DNA of 64,000 nt from Paramecium pentaurelia (GCA_905183005.1 CAJJDO010000001.1:1197744-1261743), one strand, 5' to 3'; positions 1 through 13,746 are shown, numbered from the stretch's first letter. Numbers and translations: made by a program. The notes: generated by a model from the sequence alone, not told the origin.

Positions 1-400
1 AATGGATTGAATCATTAAATTCTGTTTTAGATGATAATCATTTATTAACATTACCTACTGGTGAACGTATTTCATTTTAGAATAATGTTAATTTTATCTT
101 TGAAACTTCTGATTTATAATATGCATCACCTGCTACTGTTAGTAGAATGGGAATGATATTTTTGAATAATGAAGATATCAGTATGTAATCTTTAGTTACT
201 AGATGGATTAATAAATTAGAATGTGAAGAGGAAAAGAAGAGTATGTTATTGAATCAAATCGAATCTACTTTATACAATATGCTTGATGAAATATTCTCTT
301 ATGAAGAACTATAAGTTGTACCAACTACTAGAGTTGGATTAATTATGAACATTTTATCTTAGTTATAGAGAATACCAACTAATAAATAATAATTCAATTA
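1..400 (+). repeat. Misplaced near-identical copy of 1169-1568 (dynein AAA2 segment)
   Basis: Positions 1-400 repeat 1169-1568 base for base except for one T/C difference near position 169. The copy encodes the dynein AAA2 segment (motifs DPEWIESLNS, ISRMGM-like) in reading frame 3. The sequence after the N at 401 continues the dynein gene in frame 1, upstream of AAA2, so the copy is out of frame and out of order. Seen directly: identity, frame break and ambiguous base. Inference: a scaffold-join artefact, or an alternative haplotype or paralogue end placed next to the gap, rather than a real tandem duplication. Confidence 0.9.
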
Positions 401-401
401 N
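401..401. other. Ambiguous base marking an assembly join
   Basis: A single N sits exactly where the duplicated segment stops matching its second copy. Left of it is AAA2 sequence; right of it is the end of AAA1 (NLKQLFRPVAMS-type motif). A contiguous dynein would need the AAA1 core between them, so the N stands for a gap or false join. Confidence 0.85.
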
Positions 402-3400
402 TAATTTAAAGTAGTTATTTAGACCTGTCGCTATGTCAATACCAGATAATGAATTGATTGCTGAAGTCTTACTATATTCTGAAGGATTCAAGAATGCTAA
501 GATTTTAGCAGAGAAAATAATCACAATATTTACATTATCAAGACAATTATTAAGTCCATAATAACATTATGATTGGGGATTAAGAGCACTTAAAACTATA
601 TTAACAGTGGCAGGATAAATTATATAAGAAGAAAGAAAATAGGGAATAGCAATTAATGAAACAATTGAATCAGAGTTACTAATTAAATCTATTAGAATTA
701 ATACAATGTCAAAATTGACTTATCATGATACAAAGAAATTTGTTTAATTGGTTTAAGATGTTTTTCCTAGTATCAATAGTTAAGATATTATCTATGAGAA
801 ATTAACTAATGCAATAAAAGAAGTATTATAAAGCATGAAATTGAGTGAAATAGATAATCAAATTGCAAAGATTCTATAGTTTTATGAAGCAACCAAATAG
901 AGAATGGGTGTAGTTTTAGTAGGTCCATCTGGTTGTGGTAAAACTACAATATGGAAGGTTTTAAAGAAAGCACATGAGAAATTAGGATAATAAGTTAAAA
1001 CTCATGTTATGAATCCTAAATCTATGCCTAGAAGTTAATTATTAGGAAATATGAATAATGACACAAGAGAATTTAGTGAAGGAGTATTAACAGCATCAGC
1101 TAGATTAGTAGTTAAAGAATCAGTAGATGTTTTAAATTGGATTATTTGTGATGGAGATATTGATCCTGAATGGATTGAATCATTAAATTCTGTTTTAGAT
1201 GATAATCATTTATTAACATTACCTACTGGTGAACGTATTTCATTTTAGAATAATGTTAATTTTATCTTTGAAACTTCTGATTTATAATATGCATCACCTG
1301 CTACTGTTAGTAGAATGGGAATGATATTTTTGAATAACGAAGATATCAGTATGTAATCTTTAGTTACTAGATGGATTAATAAATTAGAATGTGAAGAGGA
1401 AAAGAAGAGTATGTTATTGAATCAAATCGAATCTACTTTATACAATATGCTTGATGAAATATTCTCTTATGAAGAACTATAAGTTGTACCAACTACTAGA
1501 GTTGGATTAATTATGAACATTTTATCTTAGTTATAGAGAATACCAACTAATAAATAATAATTCAATTATCTTCTATTATAAGGGTTGTGTTCCAACTTCT
1601 AACCAGAAATCAGATTGAAATTCTAGACATTAATTAATTCAAACCTTGAATTAAATGAAAATGGAGACAAATATTAATATGTCAATTAAAATATTGATGA
1701 ATCTTAATTCTCAGATGTTAATGATCCTCCAGTTATAAAAACTATTGGTCATTAAAAAGATCTCTAAATGTTATAATCTTGGATTCTCAATAATGATCCA
1801 TTTATTATTGTTGGAGAAGAAGGTTGTGGTAAGAATCTATTAATCTAAAGTGCATTTAAAGAACTTAAAAAGACTATCAAAATTCAAATAGCCACAATCA
1901 ATTGTAATGCTTAAACAAGTGCATCTTAAATCATTTAAAAATTAAATTAAATTTGTGCTAAAGCTACTTCAGCATTAGGTAGAGTATATAAACCTAAAGA
2001 TTGTAGTCGTTTAATTCTATATTTAAAAGATATTAATCTTCCTAAACCTGATAAATATTAGACTATTTAACTTATTGCTTTTCTTTAATAATTAATTACT
2101 CATAGAGGTTTCTATGATGAAAATTTAGAATTTGTATATTTGGATGACAAAATCTAAATTGTATCTTCAATGAATCCTCCTTCTACAATTGGAAGACATT
2201 AATTGTCTACTAGATTCACAGCAAATGTTAGAATCTATTATATTGAATAACCATCTAATGATGAATTATAATAAATTTATTAAGAATATCTGAAAATTCT
2301 GATATTTAAAGATAATAATCAAAGCAAAAAAGGTGCTTAATTATTAATTGAATGTTATACACAAATCAAATCCAAATTCACTGTTGATGAACAAAGACAT
2401 TATCTCTTTACTCCAAGAACTATCACTTAAATTATTTTTGCTTTAAAAAGATATAATGATATATAATCAGTATTCCCTGAAGCATTACTCAATGAATTCA
2501 ATAAAATATTTAGAGATAAATTGATCTCTTAAGATTAATAATTTAAATTCGATTAAATGATATTACCAATTTTTAAAAAATACTATAAGGATATACAATC
2601 TTAATAATATTTTGCAACTGTTTTAAATCTCTAAACTTTGTCAAAGATTGAAAAAAAGGATTTTATTCAATTAGTTTCATAAGCTGTTTAAGTATATTCT
2701 CGAGAGAATAGAGAATTAAATGTTGTTATGATTGAAGAAATACTATCTTTGTTAACATCTTTAAATAGAGCATTATCTTCTCAGAGTTAAACAACACTAT
2801 TATTAGCTGGAAGAAATGGCATAGGAAGAAAGATGTGTTTATCAATTATGTGCACTATGCTTAATCTTGAAGTTCTATAACCATATACATGTAGAGATTA
2901 TGGAATTAGAGAATTTAAAAGAGATCTTAAATCATATATGGAAACAGCTTAATAAAAGAATTGTTTATTAATTTTAGAAGATCATGTGTTATTATAATAA
3001 GGAATCTTAGAGACTGTTAATTCCTTAATTTCAAGTGGTGAAATTCCAGGATTGTTTGGATATGATGAAATAGATAGATTGATATAAAATCCAGAAGAAG
3101 TAAAGAGAGAATTTTATGGTAAAACACTTTATGAGGCATTTCATGAAAGAGTAAAAAGAAATATGAAGATTGCTTTGGTTATGGATAATACTAATCATGA
3201 ATTCTAAACTAATTGTGCTTAAAATCCAGCTTTATTTACAAATACTACAATTATATGGTAAACTTAATTATCAAAAGAGAGTTTGTTATAATTTATGAAA
3301 AAATAATTAGAATCTTAAAATAATAATAGTACTGTTAGTGAATAATTAATTAGTTATGCAGTTGAAATACATAGAAATTAAAAAGCTGATCCAAGAAGCT

Positions 3401-6400
3401 TTTAATCTTTAACTTAAACTTATAATTTAATAATGGATAAGAAAATGTAATCAAAAGGATCTTAAGCAGATCATTTATAAAAAGGTTTAGAGAAATTATA
3501 AGAAGCAAATAATTTAGTTAATAAATTAACTTCGGAAGCTTAAGAAAAGAAAGTTTTATTATCTAAAAAGCAATTAGAAGCAGATGATGCTTTATAAAAG
3601 ATATCAAAAGCTATGTAAGATGCAGCTGAACGTAGATAAGAAACAGAATAATTATAAAGATATTTATAAGAAGAGGAAGGCAAAATAAAAGTATCAAAAG
3701 ATAAAGTTGAAGATGAATTAAGAGATGTTAATCCTTTAGTATAAGAAGCATAGAATGCAGTTAAAGGAATATCAAAATCACATTTGGATGAATTGAAATC
3801 ATTAGCATAACCTCCTGCTGCAATTTATGATGTTTTATGTGCTGTTATGAAAGTATTTAAGTAGACAGAAATAAATTGGAAAGCAATTAAAAAGTTCTTA
3901 GGTAATAAATAAGTAATTGATTAAATTATTGATTTTGATCCTCATATGATAACAGCTGATATTAGAAGGGATGTTGAAGAAGAAATTGCTAAGCATTCAA
4001 ATTCTTTTGAAAAATAAACCATTTATAGAGCATCAATGGCAGCAGGACCATTGGCTGAATGGGTAAAAGCAATATTAAAATATGCAACTGTTTTAGAGAA
4101 GATAGCACCATTAGAAAAAGAATTATCAATGATAAGTAAAAAATTGGATTCCTCTAGAAATAGATTGAAATAATGTTAAGATGCATTAAATTAACTTGAT
4201 TAAAAAGTTTAAGAATTAAAGAATAATTTTGCATCTAAAACTAGTGAAGCAGAATTACTTAAAAGAGATTTAGAAAAAGCAGAACAAACAGTTAGTTTGG
4301 CATCAAATTTATTAGATAAATTATCAGGAGAAAAGGTTAGATGGTAATAACAACATGATTTAATTGCTTAAGAATTAAAATAATTTCCTTTAGATTCTTT
4401 ATTATCTGCATCCTACATTACATATTTATCATCATAAGATGAAAATGTTAGATATAAGACATTATAAGAATGGGTTCATTTAACAAAATTATAGTAATAT
4501 GATTTCTTAAAATTTATGTCTAATGAGAGTCAAATATTGAAATGGAAAACACTAGGATTACCTGGTGATTAATTAAGTATTGAAAATTCAGTTATGGTAT
4601 TCTCATCTTCAAAAGTTTCTTTATTAATTGATCCTAATACTTAAGCTACTGAATGGTTAAAGAAAACTTTATCAGGGGCTGAAATATTAAATTAAACAGA
4701 TCCTAAATTCAATAATTAACTAGAATTAGCAGTTAGATTTGGTAAAACTATAGTAATATAAGAAATTGATTAAATAGAAGGATTATTAATTCCATTATTA
4801 AGAAAAGACTTATTACATTAAGGTCCTAGATGGGTAGTTATGATAGGAGAGAAATCTGTAGATTTTAATGAAAGTTTTGTTATGTATTTGACAACCAGAA
4901 ATTCTTCTATTCATTTACCTCCACATACTGTATCTTTAGTATAAGTTATTAACTATACTGTAACTAGAAGTGGTTTGGAAGGAAAATTACTAAGCATTAT
5001 TATAAATATTGAATAACCAGATTTGGAATAGAAAAAGCAATAATTATTAGAAAATGAAGAAAAATTGAAGATGCAATTAGCTGATTTAGAAAAGACACTT
5101 TTAGATGAATTAGCAAATTCATAAGGAAATATCTTGGAAAATAGAGTATTGATTGATAGTTTAAATTAAACTAAATCAAAATCATAAGTTATTGCTTAGA
5201 GTTTATAAGAATCAACAAAATTATAGTAAGATTTAGATACATAAAGAGATGTATATAGACCATTATCATAAAAAGGTGCTCAAATCTTTATCCTTATTTA
5301 AAGTTTATAGAATTTAAATAATATGTATAAATATTCTTTAGCCTATTTTATTTAAATATTTTAAAAGACTCTAGATATTAAAGAGAGTTTTGATTCAAAA
5401 TAAAAGAAATTAGAATTTGCTGGTTAACGTTTATTGAGAAATATCTTCAATTAAATAGCTGGTTCATTGTTTAAATAAGATAGATTAATATTTGCATTAC
5501 ATTTAGTAAAAGGATGTAAACCTGAATTAATTGAGGAAGAAGAATGGTAATTTATGATTGGTAATTAAATACCTAATGATAGTGCTCAACTTCCAAAATG
5601 GGCATCTTAAGATAGAAGGGAAATATTTGGATAATTGTAGAATCTTAAATTAAATATCAATTTTAATTCTAGTGAATGGGAATAATGGAATAATAATTAA
5701 GAATGTGAAAAAAGCTTTCCTTAATCTACTAAATTAAAACCATTTTAAAAAGTTCTTATTGTATAAACATTTAGACCTGAAAGAGTTTAAAGTGCATTAA
5801 ATGAATTTGTTTGTCCTAATTTAGATATACTAAGTGTTAGTGGTTAGACATTCAATTTTTAAACTGTTGCTTAAGAAGAATTGACAGCTTAAATTCCATG
5901 TTTATTTGTTGTTTCAGCTGGTAGTGATCCTTCTAAAGAACTTGAAGAATTTGCTGAATAACAAATAGGTAAATAGAACTTTTAAGAAATGTCTATGGGA
6001 GGTAATCAAAATGAATTAGCATTAACATTGATAAAAGAAGCTGCATAAAAAGGTTAGTGGGTATGTTTAAAGAATTTGCATTTAGTTATTAGTTTCCTTC
6101 CTTTATTAGAAAAAACCATTAAATAATTAAAACCACATCCTAATTTCAAATTGTGGCTTACAACTGAAGCTCATTTAAAATTCCCATCTATACTTCTTGA
6201 AACTTGTTATAAGGTATCATATGAAGCGCCTCCAGGATTAAAGAAGAACTTACAAAGAATAATAACCAGTTGGCCAACTCAAACTAAATAATCAGTTTAT
6301 TAAACATAATTATTGTTCATCTTAACATGGTTTCATGCTTTAGTTTAAGAAAGAAGAACCTATATCCCATAAGGTTGGAGTAAATTCTATGAATTTTCAT

Positions 6401-7630
6401 ATGCAGACTATAAGGCAGGAGTATAAATAATTGAGAATCTATTACAAGAGTCTTAAACAATCTCTTGGTAAACTTTATATGGATTATATGAAAATGCAAT
6501 TTATGGTGGTAGAGTAGATAATGAATAAGATATAAAGGTTTTAAGAGCATATTTAGAAACTTATTTCAATTAGAATAAATTATAAAATGGAACTCTTAGT
6601 ACTGGTTAACAAATACCATAAACTAATTAAGTTAAAGATCTTATTAATTTAATTAATAAATTACCTGAAAATGATGTTCCTGAGTTTTTTGGTTTGCCTA
6701 ATAATATTGATAAAGCTGTTTAAAGATATACAATATAAAGAGTTGTCAGTGGATTAAAATCTATGACTAATATAGTAGGATCTGAAATTAAATTTGATAA
6801 AGAATTATGGACTAATTTGTTAAGTCCTCTAATTAATATGTGGGACCAATTAAAAATAAGGGATACTATCTAAATTTCTAATTAATAATTAGGATCATTG
6901 GATCCCATAGAATCATTTATATATTTAGAAGCATAATAGACTTGGAATTTGTATTAGATTATCAATCATTCCTTTGATAAATTGAAGAATGTCTTATATA
7001 ATAATGGCTTATTAACTAGTGATATCATAGATATTGGGTTATTATTTATTAAAGATATTGTCCCTTAAAAATGGGGTAATTTCTGGGAAGGTCCTGATGA
7101 TATAAATTTATGGTTGAAAATATTCATTAAGAAACTGAATGCAATTAAATTATGGATTGATAAGATACAAAGAAAATAATAATTAGATGAAGTTGATTTA
7201 AGTGAGTTATTCCATCCTGAAATATATATGAATGCACTCAGATAAAAAACTGCCAGAAAATTAAATATTCCATTAAATGAATTAAAATTATAGGCAGATT
7301 TTGACAATCTTAAACATCCACTTGTAGTTAAATTAAAGAATCTTTTATTATAAGGATGTGGATTCTCTAATGGTTAATTAGTTGATGATATGAAAATAAC
7401 ATCAGAATTCATCTAATTACCATCCTTGAATATCTCTTATGTAGAGAAATCATAACCAGAAAAGAATGGAATAGGGGTAATTATCATATTTATAATATTT
7501 TTAGGATTTCCCTATTTATTTAAATGCCAGTAGAGAAAAATTATTATGCAGAATTAAATTACCTCAAACTGGTTAAATGAACGATAAAATAATAGCTGGT
7601 GTTGCAGTATTTTTAAGCTAAAACGATTGA
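402..7630 (+). CDS. DYNC2H1: Cytoplasmic dynein 2 (IFT) heavy chain, 5'-truncated
   Basis: Motor subunit of retrograde intraflagellar transport dynein in cilia. The frame starts in the tail of AAA1 (LFRPVAMSIPDN) and runs open to TGA at 7628. AAA2 P-loop GPSGCGKTT lies near 911-940, followed by the family-typical DGDIDPEWIESLNSVLDDN, which separates dynein 2 from axonemal heavy chains. An AAA3 loop (GEEGCGKN) is near 1815 and an AAA4 loop (AGRNGIGRK) near 2810. The coiled-coil stalk and microtubule-binding tip occupy about 3470-4380, then AAA5, AAA6 and the C-terminal domain. One 28-nt intron (7477-7504) precedes the last exon, which ends LPQTGQ...AGVAVFLSQND, like other DYNC2H1 C-termini. 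The tail, linker and most of AAA1 are missing to the left. AAA3 and AAA4 keep Lys in the Walker A positions but with degenerate loops. Identification is firm. Confidence 0.95.
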
Positions 7631-7784
7631 TTTATTATATTCAACATTAATATATATAAAATAGTTGATAAATTCCTTCATTTAAACTAAAAAATATAAT
7701 TATTTTATTAATAAAATTCTATGATAACTGTTAGATATCTATGTATATATATATAAAGTATATAAAATACAATAAAAATAAATT

Positions 7785-8936
7785 TCATAATATCAATGAA
7801 ATTGATGAGGAATCTTTTACTTCACAACATGTTTTAATTATTTAAGGTAAAGATGCTGTAAGTTTTTGATGTACAACGTTAATTGTTTCTTCTATTATTC
7901 TTTTTAGTTCTCTTAATAAATTATTTTATTGACTCTATGTTTAACACATAGTAATAATTTATTAGACAGAACTATTTGAAATGGTTTCTAATGTTTTATC
8001 TAATAAATCTAATTACTCATCATCACATTAAAATGAAATTGAACTTAAAAATTAATATAATTTATACTATTCTTATTATCTTTTTAAGAAACGTGTCTAT
8101 GTTTCTTTTGTACTTGTTTCCTTTTATATTTAGTAAAGCTTTTATTAAAGATTACCAATAACTTTAGTTTTATCTTCTAATTAAGATTAAAAACTTTCTT
8201 TATCAGAATCACGAAGTTTAGCTATTTAATCATATTTAGTTTTCCAATCTCTCACAGATTATTGATTATCTTCATCTTATTTATGTCTTTCTTTAACTAA
8301 ATCATTAAAAATATTTGTTAAATTATCATATTCTTTTTTTAATTGTTAGTATTCATTTTTTATTCTTTAATTTTCTATTTAATATTTTTGAATATCATGT
8401 ATTTTTCTATCATTAGTAGGTGAATTAGTTGCAGAACCTTCTTAAATAATAGCATAATTTTCTTCTTCTTTTTTTTTCATTTCATCAAATAATTTGTTTT
8501 TAGCCTCTAATTCAGCTTAACATTTCTCAAAGTCCTATTGTTTTTTTAATAATTCTAATTTATGTTTTTCTATTATTTCCTATTTTAATTAATCTTTAGT
8601 CTTTATTTAAGATTACAAATCTGAATTAGAATCTTTAAGGTCTTAAATTTCTTTAAGTAATTTATTGAGTTTAGATTATGATTCCTATTTTTCTCTTTCC
8701 TAAATTCAATTAATAAATTACCCTATCTTCATTGATTTCATCTTGTTTTGGTATTTCATATTAAATATATTATTCTAGGAATTTAAGAGTTGATAGTTCA
8801 AATTCAAGATTATTTATTTTTTCTTTTAATTCACTTACTTCTTTTTAAAGAGTCTAAATATCAGAATATTAAATAATACTTTTATATAATTGGCACTTTA
8901 TTTTAGTTTTTCTCCTTGAGTATTAATATTTAACAT
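7785..8936 (-). CDS. Coiled-coil protein of unknown function (367 aa)
   Basis: Two introns of 26 and 22 nt join three exons into an exact 367-codon frame. The protein is almost entirely charged heptad-type sequence (LQKEVSELKEKINNLEFEL near the start, then long K/E/Q stretches), with a short Ser/Thr/Asn break (EGSATNSPTNDR) in the middle and a less charged C-terminal third ending SLIL. No enzymatic motif or signal peptide is visible. Its stop faces the dynein stop across about 154 bp, and its ATG lies 47 bp downstream of the DnaJ stop, so both minus-strand genes are tightly spaced. Ciliary or cytoskeletal use is only a guess. Confidence 0.8.
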
Positions 8937-8983
8937 AAAATAATAATAAATAAGTGATTTTATAAACAAACTAGATATGGATT

Positions 8984-10336
8984 TCATTTATTGAAAATAT
9001 TCTTAACCTTTTCAAATACACCCTCATTAACAGATGATTATCCTTATGTTTCAACCTTTTCTAACTATAAAATTTATTTAATAACAATACTTTTGCTAAT
9101 TCTTCAAATAGCTATCTTTATTATTCAGTCAATTTTGTAGGAATTTGAATTTTTAGATTCACAACTTAATCACCTTTTTGATTAGAATTAGGTGCCAATT
9201 TTGTAATACCCTTAAATTAAATATATATATTACTAATCCACTTAATCTAATTTTTTCACCATCCTAACTACCTGGTTTGATGCTTATTTATTTTTCTCCA
9301 TTAAGTGTTTTAATCTTAACCTAATCACCAAGTACTGCCTAAGCAACAGAAATATAAGCATTTGTAATTAAATCATATCCATCTCTTTTGTAATATGAAT
9401 CTGGTTTAACCTAAACTTTAATTATCAAATCTCCAGCCTTTCCTCCATTTTCACCAATATTTCCTTTACCAGTTACTCTTAAATTCTATCCATCAGCTAT
9501 CCCTTTTGGAATATTCACAGCTTCAGAAGTAGCTTACTTCTATATTCCAGCTCCTTTACAAGTTGTACCTATTTATTATAAATTTAGATTACATGGATTC
9601 TTGATTGATACTCCCGTTCCTCTACATTTAGTACAAGCCATTTATATAGTCATAGCTCCTTATCTGTAATTAATTGAACCTCTTCCACCACAATTAGTAC
9701 ATCTTCCAGGTGCTGTTCCTGGTTTGCATTTAGTTCCATTACAAGTAGAACAAACTCCAATCTTCTCAAATTATATTGTCTATTATGCTCCATTTACACT
9801 ATCCATAAATGATATTTCTAATTAGATAAAAATATCTGCTCCTTTTATTTATCTTTCTGATTCTCCACCCATATTAAAAAATGATGCAAAATCACCAAAA
9901 ATTGATTCATCAAATTAGAAATCTTATGCTTTCCCTCCTCTTGCTCCTTATCTAAAAAAGCTACTATATGCTGCAAATGGATCCTAACCTCCTGCCTAAT
10001 CTTATTCATCTCCTGTCATTCCTACCTAATCATAAACCTTCCTTTTATTATCATCAGATAATGTTTCATATGCACTAATTCATTTTATTTAATTGATACT
10101 TGTTAATTTCTGCGAACTTTTCCTTTGCATCTTTAGAAGGATTTGCATCTGGATGATATTTCTTAGCCAATCCATAATAGGCTTTTTTAATGTCATTTTA
10201 GGAAGCATTTCTTGGTACTCCCAATAGTTCTAGTTTTAAATTAATATAGATTACCATAAAGATCCTTCTTAGATGAAAAACTAAGAAAAGGTACATTTGT
10301 GAATCTTTTTAGAACGTTCCTAGTTAATAATTGCAT
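8984..10336 (-). CDS. Mitochondrial DnaJ/Hsp40 co-chaperone (Mdj1/Tid1 type, 409 aa)
   Basis: Type I Hsp40 that would stimulate mitochondrial Hsp70 ATPase. Five introns (25, 25, 24, 23, 26 nt) give an exact 409-codon frame. Residues 1-27 (MQLLTRNVLKRFTNVPFLSF...) are basic and lack acidic residues until KKDLYELLGV, as in a matrix-targeting presequence. The J domain carries HPD in KKYHPDANPS. A Gly-rich stretch (GGKAQ, FASFFNMGG) follows. The zinc domain has CSTCNGTK, CTNCGGRG, CTKCRGTG and, after removal of an intron that splits the first Cys codon, CTTCKGAG, so all four CXXCXG repeats are present. The C-terminal substrate-binding region (VNIPKGIADGQNLRVTGKG) is normal. Start chosen at the presequence Met; no other in-frame Met precedes the J domain. 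Confidence 0.93.
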
Positions 10337-10586
10337 TGTCAACCGGAAATAAATTAAGTTATTTTATAAATTTATTAAATGATTTATATTGTGAATCATA
10401 AACATATTAACAATTTTGCATTTTTGATATAATATCTAAATAATCCAGACATTATCAGTTTATGTTTAATAATAATTTTTATAAAATTATAATTGTAAGA
10501 TTCTTTAATTATATTAATATGATTATAATAAGAATAATAATATTTTTATATTTATTAATAATAATAGATGATTGAACTAATTAAAA
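10337..10586. other. AT-rich spacer between DnaJ and GBP-like genes
   Basis: About 250 bp between the GBP-like stop and the DnaJ start, both on the minus strand. It must hold the GBP 3' end and the DnaJ promoter. No recognisable motif or ORF was found. Confidence 0.5.
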
Positions 10587-13330
10587 TCAATACATTTTTC
10601 TTTAAATATGCATATTATTTCTATTTTTTAATATATTTTCCAATTATGCACTTTTTCTTAATTTTTCTTAATCTTTTTCTTTATTTTTGTGTTACATAAA
10701 CATTTACATAATAGTCATTTTAGTATTTTAATATTTTGGTTAATCTGGAGATCTAAATGGATTAATATTTTAACAATTGCTGAGATTTGAATTTTTAGGA
10801 GATTCAGAGGACATTGTTTTTTCAATTCTTTAACTATCACTATTTTTTAATTTTGGTCTATCTGTTAAATTATTATTTATGAAACTATTATCATTATCTT
10901 CAAAAAGATTGAATAATTTTTAAATTAATTATTTAAAATCTTTTCCTTCTTTATCATCTGATTTTCCTACATATAAACCTATTAATTAATAAATGACAGT
11001 CAAAAATTAATATAGTTTATTATTATTCATTAAATTTTGAGATTATGACATATTATCATAAATTGATTTTTATAAATTATTTTAACTATTGAAAGCATCA
11101 AATAAATTTTATGTTAATTTCTTTTATTCATCTAATTATGCTTATAAAGTTGAAATTTAATATTCATATAAATCTTTATTAAAAGTGGATGTATTATGTT
11201 CATCTTAATTTTTAATTCTTCTGCTTGGTTATAATGATGAATATTAAGAAACATTTTCTGTTTCTGCTAAACTTTATTTTAATTTAGTAATAGTTTCTGA
11301 TTTATCTGATATCTCATCCTTTAATCTTTCAATTTCTCTTCTTAGATTAGTTATTTCTTATTGATTTAAATTATCTTATTATTTTTATAGAGCTTTAACT
11401 TTATCTAATTCATTTTAATATTATTTTTATTTCAATTCTGAATTTTAAATAAGTGCATCCTTTTCATTTAATTAATCATTATATGATTTTTCAATTTATT
11501 TCAATTTATTCATATATTCACTTACTTTATTATCCACAGTTGTTTGAGATTATAAAATTTATTATTGTTATCTTAAATTCTTATTTTTTTCAGATTCTAA
11601 TTCTATCCTTAATTAATTTTTATCCTTTTCTATTTATGTAATTTTCTCATATAAATCATCTTCTTATTTTTTATATCTATATTTCTACTCTTTAAAATCT
11701 TCTTATATCTAATTTCCATTATCACATTATTATCTTAAATATAAATTTGTTATTACTTTAATTATAATGTTAATTTCTTGAATTCAAATTAAATCTTATT
11801 CATTACATTTTATTGTATCTATTGAATATAATCAATCTATAAATTTTGATTAGCACCACTATTCCAAATAATAGATTATTTTTAATTCCATTCAACCACT
11901 AATTCCCAAATATTATCTTATTATTATTATTCATTTAATTTATTTAAAAATTATATCTTAATTTCCTCTAATTATTCTTCATGTTTCTTATTTAATCTTT
12001 ATTATGCATCAACATATAATTCTTAAATTTATTACTTAATCATTTTCTTAGCTGTATTGAATTCTTCACTTTCCTTGTCTAAACAATTGTTTTCTAAATA
12101 ATACTTTACTTTTCTCAAAAACTATACATAAAAATTAAGATATTTTACAATATTATGAGATTTCTCTAATTATTCCTATGATATTCCATTTTATTGTAAT
12201 AATTCATCTATACTTTCTTTATAAATTTTCAAACCTCCTATAAGTGTTCTATTCAATTCTTATTTACAAATCATTTACCATTATGTTTCAATAACTGGCA
12301 TATTACCTTCATTTATAGTATTTACAAAATGTCTATAATGATAATCAATAATAAATATTACTTGCACATTTCAACAAAACTAAAAGGTGTAGTTGGTTTT
12401 CCTTTGTATTATTTTAATGAAATTTTATATGAAAATTTCTTTCTTAAAGCAGTCAATTATTCTTAAAATTCAGTTCTCAATTCTGTAAATTTCAACAAAG
12501 ATAAATGCTATAAATCTTTTTCATCTTATGTGGGTCTGACTAGTGTCATACAATCACGTTCTTAAAAAAATTATGTAATATGTCTTCTTATTTTATTTTT
12601 ATTTTCTATTGTTTCACTAAATCCTTTTAATGGTTTTAATGCATTTTCTAAATAATCCTTTGGTGTAATTTTATTTCCAAATTCATCTTCTAATCTTAAT
12701 GTAAAATCTCTAAGGATCCATAAAAATGAAGGAAAAGTCTCAAATAAATCTTTCTGAGTTGATTCATCAGTTTTTTATAACATTTTAGTTAGATTAACCT
12801 AATGAATAGTAAATAGATGTATACAATTAATCCTAAATTTTATAATGCCATATCATCTATAGTTCCAACACTATTATATATAAAATATGAGCTCATCAAC
12901 ATTGCCAATAGAAATATTTTAACATCATGATTTTATTCTTCTTCCAATGAACCTATACCTTCTGTATCAATTAAAATAGCAGGTATAGATTCTTTAGATC
13001 TTCCAGATTCAAAATGAATAATTTCACTCCACATCCATAATCCCTATTAATATTTTATATCCTTTTAATACTTTTGTGCAAGCATTGACTGTACTTCCAA
13101 CATTAAATCCTTAATTCTATTGTAATAGTACTTAATTAATTAGATAACTCTTTCCTGTTCTATATTTACCTACAACAACTACAACTGCAAAATTCTTGCA
13201 TTTATCACTAAATGATTAGATTATTTCAATAGCTTCCTATTCTAACTTAAGTTCTGATTATATTATGTATATTATTACATTTATTTTCATCTACTGATAT
13301 TAATTATACTGCTCTTGGTCCTTTATTCAT
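10587..13330 (-). CDS. Guanylate-binding-protein-like large GTPase with long coiled coil (870 aa)
   Basis: Dynamin-superfamily GTPase of the GBP type. Five introns (25, 28, 26, 29, 23 nt) give an exact 870-codon frame. The N-terminal GTPase domain has P-loop GKYRTGKSYL, the GBP switch motif ACTKGLWMWS (only recovered after splicing), switch II DTEGIGS and a plausible LVRPTQDE guanine-specificity region. A GBP middle domain follows (EGNMPVIETQW). From about residue 470 the usual GBP helical effector domain gives way to several hundred residues of coiled coil and then a Ser/Asn-rich tail. No CaaX box is seen; the protein ends HIQRKMY. GBP-like GTPases with coiled-coil tails are known in protists and plants, but the cellular role here is unknown. 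Confidence 0.88.
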
Positions 13331-13746
13331 AAAATTTAAAATTCAAATATTTATTTGTATTGTTAATATTTAAAATACTAATACACTTACTAATTTTAGA
13401 TCTATTTTAAATTATATATATATATATAATATATAGATGACTTTAATGAAATTAAGAGTATTTAATAAATATTCTAAATTCTATTCTTAATTCAAATTAA
13501 GAATGATAATAATATTATAGTTATATTTATAATAAGAGATATTTATGAATACTCAAATAAGGAGATCATAAAGTTGATCTAATCTATTTAATTCAATTAA
13601 TAATATTTAATAATTTATCATAAATGTAATATATATATATTAATATTAATCATTAAAGTATTGTTTTTGGAATGAATTTAGTTAGATTTGAGTATTCATT
13701 ATATGATATTATAATTAATCACTTGATAAACAAAATTTTAATTAAT
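13331..13746. other. Divergent intergenic region with 14-bp inverted repeat
   Basis: About 415 bp between the divergent GBP-like and PUF start codons, so it should contain both promoters. It holds a TA-alternating run near 13413-13435 and an inverted repeat: ATGAATACTCAAAT at 13545-13558 and its exact complement ATTTGAGTATTCAT at 13686-13699, about 127 bp apart. No coding potential was seen. Confidence 0.6.

Noticed and set aside
1051..1248. Short plus-strand ORF ending at 1248
   Set aside because: It is a piece of the dynein frame cut off by TAG, which is glutamine in this genetic code.
6317..7307. Minus-strand open frames inside the dynein gene
   Set aside because: They are antisense shadows; the plus strand encodes well-conserved dynein sequence throughout.
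7741..7870. Plus-strand small ORF between the dynein and coiled-coil genes
   Set aside because: It overlaps the antisense of the coiled-coil gene's last codons and has no supporting motif.
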